Source of the DNA: Streptomyces sp. NBC_01723
GTDB taxonomy: Bacteria; Actinomycetota; Actinomycetes; Streptomycetales; Streptomycetaceae
Assembly (NCBI RefSeq): GCF_036246005.1
Contig: NZ_CP109171.1
Coordinates: 5,258,001 to 5,322,000 of the forward strand
Direction of reading: 5' to 3'
DNA: 64,000 nucleotides
The translations under genes and the position numbers were made by a program. The notes beneath the pieces are model-generated. The model was not told where the DNA came from, searched no databases, and saw only the letters and a program-made list of their open reading frames with translations. Shown piece after piece: positions 57,700 to 64,000 of the stretch (position 1 is its first letter; each line of letters begins with the position of its first letter).

Positions 57700-59250
57700 T
57701 CAAGGGCAGACGGCGCCGGCCGCGGGTACCTTCCCGTCCAGCAGATAGCCGTCCACCGCGTTCCGCACGCACTTGTCCTGGCTGTCGTAGGCACCGTGGC
57801 CCTGGCCCTTGTAGGTCAGCTCCACACCGACGCCCTCGCCCAGCTCCTCGGCCATCCTCCCGGCTCCCTCGTACGGCGTCGCCGGGTCACCGGTGTTGCC
57901 GATCACCAGGATCGGCGGCGAACCCGGAGCACTGACGTCCGGATGGTCGGCGGCGCCGGCCACCGCCCAGTCGGTGCAGCTGAGCATGGACCAGGCGAGG
58001 AAGTCGCCGAACAGCGGTGACGCCTTCCGGAATGCGGGCAGCTTGCTCTCCACGTAGGCGGAGTCGTACCGGGGCTTGTCGTCGGCGCAGTTGATCGCGA
58101 CGTTGGCCGCGGTGATGTTGCTGTACTGGCCGTTCTCGTTGCGCCCGTTCAACGAGTCCGACAGCACCATGAGGACCCGGCCGTCACCGTCGTAGGCCTG
58201 CTCCAGGCCCTCGGTGAGGTACTCCCAGAAGTCCTTCGAGTACAGCGCCTGTGCGATGCCGCCAGTCGCCGCGGTCTCGGTCAGCTCGCGGGGGAAGATG
58301 CCGGGGATCGGTCTGCGGTCCAGGTCCTTCAGCAGCCGGGCGATACGGGACTTGACGTCGTCGGCGGTGTCTCCGATGGGGCAGTCCTCGACCTTGGACA
58401 CGCAGTCCTCGGCGAAATTGTCGAGCGCGAGCTGGAATCCCTCGGCCTGTCCGAGCGAGCCCTGCTCCGGGGTCTGCGTGGGGTCGACGACCGCGTCGAA
58501 GACGGCCCGGCCCACCCGCTTCGGGAACAGGTGGGCGTAGACGCCGCCGAGTTCGGTGCCGTAGGAGATGCCGAAGTAGTACAGCTTGTCGTCGCCGAGG
58601 ACCTGGCGCATCAGGTCCATGTCGCGGGCCGCGTCGGTGGTGGGGACGTGCGGGATGACCTTCTTCGAGTTCTTCTCGCAGGCCGCGTTGAACTCCTCCG
58701 TGTTGTCCACCAGCTCGGTGCGCTCGGCCGCGTCGTCGGGGGTGGCGTCCTGCTGGAAGTAGGTGTCGAGCTGCTTGTCGTCCAGGCACTCCACCGGCGC
58801 GCTGCGGCCGACGCCGCGCGGGTCGAAGCTGACCAGGTCGTAGCGCGTGCGCAGCTTCGCGTAGTCCTGCCCGAAGGCGGGCAGTGTGGTCACGCCCGAT
58901 CCGCCGGGGCCGCCGAAGTTGAAGATCAGCGAGCCGATCCGCCGGTCGGCCGGACCGCTCGACTCGGCCCGGATCAGCGCGAGGTCGATCGTGTCGCCCT
59001 CGGGGTCGTCGTAGTCGAGGGGTGCCTTCATGGTGGCGCACTGCCACTCGTCGCCGTCCGGCAGCGGGGAGGGGGAGGCACCACCGCCCTCGGCCTCGGA
59101 CGGCGCCGGGCACTCCTTCCAGCTGAGCTTCTGCTGCGAGAGGTTCTCGTCGTCCTCTTGCGAACCGCCGCCGCACCCTGCCATCAGGGCGGACAGCGTG
59201 ACGGCGGTGGCGGTCAGGGCGGCGGCGCGCAGCCGGGAGGGATTCGGCAT
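57700..59250 (-). CDS. Lipoprotein S33 peptidase (tripeptidyl aminopeptidase-like), copy 2
   Basis: 516 residues from ATG 59250; ribosome site weak (GATGGAC). Lipobox LMAGC. Same catalytic signatures as copy 1: LIFNFGGPGGSGVTTLP, YFGISYGTELGGVYAHLFPK, VIGNTGDPATPYEGAGRMAE, YKGQGHGAYDSQ. It has extra cysteines in the lid (AEDCVSKVEDCP), absent from copy 1, suggesting an additional disulfide. Tandem duplicates 139 bp apart, same strand. They probably degrade peptides outside the cell. Confidence 0.92.
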   Translation of the reverse strand: MPNPSRLRAAALTATAVTLSALMAGCGGGSQEDDENLSQQKLSWKECPAPSEAEGGGASPSPLPDGDEWQCATMKAPLDYDDPEGDTIDLALIRAESSGPADRRIGSLIFNFGGPGGSGVTTLPAFGQDYAKLRTRYDLVSFDPRGVGRSAPVECLDDKQLDTYFQQDATPDDAAERTELVDNTEEFNAACEKNSKKVIPHVPTTDAARDMDLMRQVLGDDKLYYFGISYGTELGGVYAHLFPKRVGRAVFDAVVDPTQTPEQGSLGQAEGFQLALDNFAEDCVSKVEDCPIGDTADDVKSRIARLLKDLDRRPIPGIFPRELTETAATGGIAQALYSKDFWEYLTEGLEQAYDGDGRVLMVLSDSLNGRNENGQYSNITAANVAINCADDKPRYDSAYVESKLPAFRKASPLFGDFLAWSMLSCTDWAVAGAADHPDVSAPGSPPILVIGNTGDPATPYEGAGRMAEELGEGVGVELTYKGQGHGAYDSQDKCVRNAVDGYLLDGKVPAAGAVCP

Positions 59251-59350
59251 GCGTCCATCGTGCGGTCGCGCCGGGCGGTGCGCTCGGGGCAGGGGCCGTA
59301 CGAGGGACGGGCGGGTTGCCACGCGACTCGACGCGCGTTCGACGCCTGGG

Positions 59351-62179
59351 TCAGAGCGCCTCTTTCCGCGTCAGGTGGTTGAACATCAGCCAGCCCGGCA
59401 GGACCGGCAGCCACAGGGTCAGCAGCCGGTAGAGCAGCACCGCGGGGGCGGCGACCTCCTTCGGGAGGCCGACGGCGATCAGGCCGACCGTCAGCGTCGC
59501 CTCGACCGCGCCCACACCTCCAGGCGTCGGCGCGGCGGATCCCAGGGCGTTGCCCGCGAGGAAGACGACCGCGACGCTCGCCAGGCTGATCGACGTCGAG
59601 TCGTCGCCGAAGGCCCGGATCGAGGCGTCCAGGCACATCACGAAGCAGGCGGTGAGCAGCAGCATGCCGCCGATGCCGGTGATCAGCTTCTGCGGCCGCT
59701 GCAGCACGTCCAGCATGCGCGGCACGACCCCGGCGAAGAGCGAGCGCACGCGCGTGACGACGAATTTGCGCAGGAACGGCACCGAGGTCACCACGAGCAC
59801 GAGCACCGCCACGGTCAGCAGACCCGCGATGACCGTCCGGGACGGGGACAGCGACGGCGTCTTCTCCGTGCCGGTCAGATAGCCGAAGGCCATCAGCATC
59901 AGGATGTGGCAGCCGAGCCCGAACAACTGGGAGGCCCCGACACTCGCCACCGCGAGCCCCGGGCGCACGCCCGCGCGCTGGAGGAAGCGGGTGTTCAGCG
60001 CCACGCCGCCGACCGCCGCCGGGGCGACGATCTTCACGAACGAGCCGGCGACCTGCGCGGCCACGGTCCGCAGGAACGGCACCCGCTCGGGCACGAAGCC
60101 CAGCAGGGCCATCGCCGCCGCGAGGTAACTCGCCGCCGAGAACAGCACGGCCGCGGCCACCCAGCCCCACTGGGCGTTCGAGATCAGCGGGCCGAACTCG
60201 ATGTGGGTGAGCTGCGTCAGCAGGAAGTAGGCGCCGATCGCCCCGGCGATGAAGCTGATCAGCGTGCGCGGACGCACGCGTTCCAGCCGGGCCGGCTCGA
60301 CCGGGGCCTGCGGCCTGATGCGCAGCACGGCGTGCCGGATCAGGGTCAGCAGGTCCTCCTCGCGAGCCTCCTCCAGCGCCTCTTCCACGGCCCGCTTCTC
60401 GGCCCGCTGTTCCGCACGCGCGGCCTTCTTGTCGGACTTGTCTGTCTTCTCGGTCTTGCTGGTGTCTTCCGTCTTGGTGAGCTGGACGCTCTTCTCGGGT
60501 GTGTCGCCCGCGTCCTCCCCGGCGGCCGCCTCGGCACGGGCCGGCTTGGCCTGCCGGGACGACTCCAGGACCGCCTCGCGCTCGCGCTCGGCGCGTTCCC
60601 GCGCGAGTCTGCGCAGCGTCGCGCGGGTGGAGCGGCTGAGCGCGATGGGCTGGAGCATCGGCAGGCAGTCCGCCACGGCGTCGGGACCGAGCACGCCCAC
60701 CGCCGAAGCGACCGCGCGTTCGGCGCCCACCCGCAGGCCGAGTGTCACCAGGAGCTGCGAGATGTCCATGCGCAGCAGCAGGTCTCCGGCGGCGATCTCG
60801 CCGATGCGCAGATCGGTGAGGATCACCGCGCCGGAACGATCCACCAGGATCGCGTCGCCCACCAGCCTGCGGTGTGCGATGCGCCGGGACTGCAACGCCT
60901 GGACCTGTTCCCACGTGCCGCGCAGCAGCTCGTCCGTGATCTCCTCGTCCGGCAGGGAGTCGAGGGTGCGTCCGCCGGTGTGCTCGTAGACGAGCATGAC
61001 CGCGTCGGGACCCAGTTCGGACGTCGCGATCAGCTTGGGGGCGTTGGCGCCGGCGCCGATCGCCGCGTAGGCGAGCAGCGCCTCCTGCTCCAGGGCCTGC
61101 CGCAGGGAGGGGAGGCTGCTGCGGGTGGCGAAGCCGCGCAGCGTCAGGTTGCGCCAGGCGCGGTAGAAGAAGCCCTGCGCCTGCTGCTCCCGGTCCACCA
61201 CCGTCACGTCGAGCGGATGCCCGTCCTCCAGCGTGACGAAGTAGCGGCGGCCGCGGTCGCCGGTCTCCGCGCTGTCCGCCGGTGCCTCCTCGCGTGCGGC
61301 GGTCACCGGGCGGAAGCCGACGTGCCGCAGGCCCGCCATCAGCGTCCGACCGGTGGGCCGGACGTTGGGGGAGCCGACCGCGTACAGCGTGCCGTAGGCC
61401 ACGGTCCAGCCGATGAGGACGGTCAGGATGATCGAGAACGGCGTGGTGTAGCCGGTGACGAGCATCGAGAACGCGTCGAGGAGCAGCACGATCCACAGCA
61501 CCGCGCGCCAGCGGGGTCTGCGGGACATGCCGACCGCGGTCATGTACGCGATGACCGGAGCCAGATAACCGTGCACGGGGTCGGTCAGCGCGTGGATGTC
61601 GCCCGGCGACGGCTGGGTGAGCGCCTCCTGGATGGACCCCGGGGCGGCCTTGGCGACCCACAGGTCAGTGGCCAGGGTCACCCCGTGCGCGAGGACCGCC
61701 GCCAGTACGCCGTCGGCGATCCGCAGCCCGTCCCGTTTGATCAGCCGTTCGATCGCGAAGGCGACCGGCACCAGGAGGATCGCGATGCTGGACGCCAGCC
61801 CCGCGATCTTGATGAGCAGGTCGGGAGCCTGCCCGGTCCCCTTGTTGATGTCCTGTTCGAGGCCGGAGGTGGTGCCGTGCGCGAAGGCGGCCACGGCGAG
61901 GAGTACGGCGACGGCGAGTACGCCCACCAGCAGCCGCATGAGGTCGGAGGGGCGGTGCACGCGCGCGGGGAGGAGCGGTTCGTCGCCCTCCACTTCGTCG
62001 ATGTGCGCCACGTCGTCGGGATCGGCGGCCGTGGCCGACCTGCCCGCCGCCGCACGCCGGGCGGACTTCCCGCCGCCGTCGTCCACGGTGTCCGGGCGCG
62101 ACGAAGCGTCAGAGGTGCCCTCGGCGTCCTCGGGGTGCACACCCTGCTGCTTCATCGCCTCTTCTTGCTCTCGTATCAC
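59351..62179 (-). CDS. Large membrane protein: kinase-like domain plus MprF/UPF0104-type flippase domain
   Basis: 942 residues from GTG 62179; ATG 62155 is an alternative. Order: acidic cytosolic N-terminus (1-75); about seven membrane helices (80-290); a protein-kinase-like domain at about 310-500 (VMLVYEHTGGRTLDSLPDEE, then AHRRLVGDAILVDRSGAVIL with DLRIGEIAAGDLLLRMDISQ in place of DFG); a Lys/Ala/Glu linker (about 545-610); then the eight-helix lysylphosphatidylglycerol synthetase membrane region (LGLGCHILMLMAFGYL and TPGGVGAVEATLTVGLIAVG). Canonical kinase residues are partly lost. Probably a lipid-related transporter whose action is tied to the kinase-like part. Confidence 0.87.
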   Translation of the reverse strand: MIREQEEAMKQQGVHPEDAEGTSDASSRPDTVDDGGGKSARRAAAGRSATAADPDDVAHIDEVEGDEPLLPARVHRPSDLMRLLVGVLAVAVLLAVAAFAHGTTSGLEQDINKGTGQAPDLLIKIAGLASSIAILLVPVAFAIERLIKRDGLRIADGVLAAVLAHGVTLATDLWVAKAAPGSIQEALTQPSPGDIHALTDPVHGYLAPVIAYMTAVGMSRRPRWRAVLWIVLLLDAFSMLVTGYTTPFSIILTVLIGWTVAYGTLYAVGSPNVRPTGRTLMAGLRHVGFRPVTAAREEAPADSAETGDRGRRYFVTLEDGHPLDVTVVDREQQAQGFFYRAWRNLTLRGFATRSSLPSLRQALEQEALLAYAAIGAGANAPKLIATSELGPDAVMLVYEHTGGRTLDSLPDEEITDELLRGTWEQVQALQSRRIAHRRLVGDAILVDRSGAVILTDLRIGEIAAGDLLLRMDISQLLVTLGLRVGAERAVASAVGVLGPDAVADCLPMLQPIALSRSTRATLRRLARERAEREREAVLESSRQAKPARAEAAAGEDAGDTPEKSVQLTKTEDTSKTEKTDKSDKKAARAEQRAEKRAVEEALEEAREEDLLTLIRHAVLRIRPQAPVEPARLERVRPRTLISFIAGAIGAYFLLTQLTHIEFGPLISNAQWGWVAAAVLFSAASYLAAAMALLGFVPERVPFLRTVAAQVAGSFVKIVAPAAVGGVALNTRFLQRAGVRPGLAVASVGASQLFGLGCHILMLMAFGYLTGTEKTPSLSPSRTVIAGLLTVAVLVLVVTSVPFLRKFVVTRVRSLFAGVVPRMLDVLQRPQKLITGIGGMLLLTACFVMCLDASIRAFGDDSTSISLASVAVVFLAGNALGSAAPTPGGVGAVEATLTVGLIAVGLPKEVAAPAVLLYRLLTLWLPVLPGWLMFNHLTRKEAL

Positions 62180-62340
62180 TGGTCACCGCCCGCACGATGG
62201 TGGCATGCCGCGTCGGCCTCGGCAGGCATCAGGGTGCCCGTGCGGGCCGCACAGTCTGCCCGAAGCGCCGCGTCCGGGCGAGGGAATCGCACCCTCGGGA
62301 GCGCGTCGCGTTGTCGCAGGGGTGCGGCAGGATGGGGCGG

Positions 62341-62727
62341 ATGAGCGAGCAGAGCCTTCCGGACGGCGCCCGCGCGGAGCACGCGGACGCGCTGCCCGAG
62401 TATGCCGAGCGGGTCCTCGACGTGACCGAACTGATCCCGCCGGGCCGCGTCATGACCTACGGGGACGTCGCCGAGTACCTGGAGGAGGGGGGACCTCGTC
62501 AAGTCGGCCGCGTGATGTCCCTCTATGGGGGAGGCGTCCCCTGGTGGCGTGTCGTCCGCGCGGACGGGGCGCTGCTCGCCGGGCACGAACTGGAGGCCCT
62601 CGACCGCTACCGGGACGAGGGCACGCCCCTGAAGGAGGCGAGCAGGGCCGCGGAGGGCCATCAGCCGCGCCTCGACCTGAAGCGGGCGCGGTGGGACGGC
62701 GGCGGACGTGCGCAGGGTCACACCTGA
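62341..62727 (+). CDS. Alkyltransferase-like protein (ATL, MGMT C-terminal domain without active Cys)
   Basis: 128 residues, ATG 62341 after GGATGGGG. MGMT DNA-binding fold: VTELIPPGRVMTYGDVAEYL, PRQVGRVMSLY with the Arg finger. The active-site PCHRV is replaced by P67-W68-W69-R70-V71, so it cannot accept alkyl groups. ATLs bind O6-alkylguanine and hand it to nucleotide excision repair. It lies beside an AdnA-type helicase gene, as in M. tuberculosis (Rv3204/Rv3202c). Confidence 0.9.
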   Translation: MSEQSLPDGARAEHADALPEYAERVLDVTELIPPGRVMTYGDVAEYLEEGGPRQVGRVMSLYGGGVPWWRVVRADGALLAGHELEALDRYRDEGTPLKEASRAAEGHQPRLDLKRARWDGGGRAQGHT

Positions 62728-63002
62728 CAGCTTCCGCCATGAGACCGGTCGGCGTGTGACCTGTGATCCGGATGAGGGAAACGGGGCACATCGGGCATGT
62801 CTGTGGCATGACGTACGTTCGTGGGGCGGGGGACACGCGCGTCGCGAGTGACCCGAGGGAAGAGAGGGAAGAAGAGGAAGCTCTGCTTCCATCTCGTCCG
62901 TCGGCGTAGCGTCGGCCGCACGCGTCCCCCTCATCCCGCGGTCACCGCCGTGCGCGCGACGCGGACGGCCCACCAGCACACCCACCAGGACCGGCGAACC
63001 AC
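62728..63002. other. Intergenic region before the helicase gene, 275 bp
   Basis: No gene recognised. A purine-rich run (GAGGGAAGAGAGGGAAGAAG, 62852-62871) looks like a ribosome site, but it is too far from any good start in frame with the helicase. The promoter of the adnA-like gene must be here. Confidence 0.4.
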
Positions 63003-64000
63003 GTGAGCTCCTCTTCCTCCACCGGACACCCGTCGCACCCCCAGGTGCGACGGGGGAGCCGTGGCGCTTACCGACTGGTGCGTACCCCTCCGGCGCGAAG
63101 GGACCCCCCTCGTCTGGACGCCGCACAGCGTGCCGTGGTTGACCACGCCGCCGGGCCGCTGCTCGTCCTCGCGGGTCCGGGCACCGGCAAGACCACCACG
63201 CTCGTCGAGTCCGTGGCGGACCGGATCGCCAAGGGCGGCGACCCGGAGCGCATCCTGGTGCTGACCTTCAGCCGCAAGGCTGCCGTCGAACTGCGCGACC
63301 GCATGGCCCTGCGCATGGGCGCCGCCCGTGCCCCGCGGGCGACCACCTTTCACTCCTTCGGTTACGCCCTGGTCCGCGCCCACCAGGACAGCGACCTGTT
63401 CGTGGAGCCCCTGCGCCTGCTGTCCGGCCCGGAGCAGGACGTCACGGTGCGCGAGCTGCTCGCCGGGCAGGTCGACCTGGAGCGGCTCGGACTGGCCCAC
63501 GTGCGCTGGCCCGACGAACTGCGCGCCTGCCTGACCACCCGCGGCTTCGCCGACGAGGTCCGCGCGGTGCTCGCCCGCAGCCGCGAACTCGGTCTCGGCC
63601 CGGAGGCGCTGGGAGACTTCGCTCGGCGCATCGGCCGCCCCGACTGGCGGGCCGCCGCCGTCTTCCTCGCCGAGTACCTCGACGTGCTCGACCTCCACGG
63701 CGTGCTCGACTACGCGGAACTCGTCCACCGCGCGGTGCTCCTCGCCCGCCGCCCCGAGGTCGCCGCACACCTCGCGGGTCAGTACGACGCGGTCTACGTC
63801 GACGAGTACCAGGACACCGACCCGGCCCAGGTACGGCTGCTGCACGCCCTGGCCGGCGGCGGGCGCACCCTCGTCGCCTTCGGTGACCCCGACCAGTCGA
63901 TCTACGCCTTCCGAGGCGCGGACGTGAACGGCATCCTGGACTTCCCGGGCGCCTTCCCGCGCGCGGACGGCCGTCCGGCGCCGGTCGAGGTACTGCGGAC
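63003..64000 (+). CDS. UvrD/Rep-family helicase-nuclease subunit, AdnA-like, 5' part
   Basis: GTG 63003; the frame runs off the right edge after about 332 codons. The first 40 residues are basic and variable; then the Q-motif/LDAAQRAVVDH, Walker A GPGTGKTTTLVESV, motif Ia ILVLTFSRKAAVELRDRMAL, TFHSFGYAL, and motif II/III YVDEYQDTDPAQVRLLHALA with FGDPDQSIYAFRGAD. Order and position suggest the first gene of the adnA-adnB pair (RecBCD-like end-resection motor nuclease of actinobacteria). The nuclease domain would be C-terminal, outside the window. The start codon is uncertain. Confidence 0.9.
   Translation, partial: MSSSSSTGHPSHPQVRRGSRGAYRLVRTPPARRDPPRLDAAQRAVVDHAAGPLLVLAGPGTGKTTTLVESVADRIAKGGDPERILVLTFSRKAAVELRDRMALRMGAARAPRATTFHSFGYALVRAHQDSDLFVEPLRLLSGPEQDVTVRELLAGQVDLERLGLAHVRWPDELRACLTTRGFADEVRAVLARSRELGLGPEALGDFARRIGRPDWRAAAVFLAEYLDVLDLHGVLDYAELVHRAVLLARRPEVAAHLAGQYDAVYVDEYQDTDPAQVRLLHALAGGGRTLVAFGDPDQSIYAFRGADVNGILDFPGAFPRADGRPAPVEVLR

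Noticed and set aside
62341..62727. Active O6-methylguanine-DNA methyltransferase
   Set aside because: The acceptor cysteine is replaced by Trp (PWWRV).
1..64000. tRNA/rRNA genes, prophage, integrase, complete insertion sequence
   Set aside because: None was seen on reading both strands; short tRNA-like folds could be missed without a dedicated scan.

Overview
The window is about 72% G+C with strong third-position G/C bias. It carries families and gene neighbourhoods typical of Streptomyces: mycothiol biosynthesis, XRE/DUF5753-DUF397 regulator pairs, DUF3117, DUF3107, DUF6758, and many GTG starts with ATGA/GTGA overlaps. The order of most genes is that of the core of a Streptomyces chromosome close to S. 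coelicolor. Two blocks also match Mycobacterium tuberculosis synteny: O-methyltransferase/SigE/anti-sigma/HtrA/TatB, and helicase/ferritin-like/DUF3107/TetR/DUF3152/MoeZ/ATL/AdnA. No rRNA, tRNA, CRISPR array, prophage or complete insertion sequence was seen.

Layout. 1-1578 is the end of an oligopeptide/dipeptide ABC operon (two ATPases). 1712-3835 is an S9 peptidase. 4032-7205 is a regulatory, more accessory patch: small membrane protein, DUF397 and XRE pair, winged-helix protein with a Cys4 knuckle, Uma2 protein. 7216-10926 holds mshB, a membrane protein and a large peptidoglycan-binding-like envelope protein. 10990-18544 holds a SirB1-like and a GNAT protein, 7Fe ferredoxin, the lysine/diaminopimelate genes dapC and dapE, secreted and lysozyme-like proteins, and a LOG-family protein. 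18578-21407 holds a FolP2-type DHPS homologue, a DivIVA-like membrane protein, 3-methyladenine glycosylase and a crotonase. 21757-27200 is the envelope-stress block: DUF3117, O-methyltransferase, ECF sigma factor, zinc anti-sigma factor, HtrA protease, TatB.

27418-33928 includes Mrp, DUF1003, an MgtE-N/CBS protein, a lipoprotein and CorA, suggesting a magnesium theme. 34453-41092 is a mix of a SUFU-like protein, an MFS exporter, DUF6758, PHP, MarC, a 50-residue ORF, a NYN protein and a hydrolase. 41189-46893 holds a DEAD-box helicase with a long basic repeat tail, a MiaE-like ferritin-fold protein, DUF3107 and TetR. 47106-49603 holds a hydrolase and a DUF3152 metzincin-like protein. 49815-54693 is a compact operon of a PelF-type glycosyltransferase, a polytopic membrane protein, a 15-codon ORF, a sugar-nucleotide epimerase and a spherulin-4-like hydrolase. 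It looks like a polysaccharide synthesis/trimming unit and is the best candidate here for a poorly described system. 54757-64000 holds moeZ, two tandem S33 lipoprotein peptidases, a kinase-like/MprF-type fusion, an alkyltransferase-like protein and the start of an AdnA-type helicase.

Sequence-level oddities include two genes whose family-conserved N-termini are reached only from unusual start codons (ATT for the O-methyltransferase, CTG for the helicase). There are also several probable leaderless promoters, long perfect hairpins between convergent genes, a 48-bp tandem repeat, and two dispersed-repeat-like elements that form the 3' ends of coding genes. All calls were made by reading; no alignment or folding was run.
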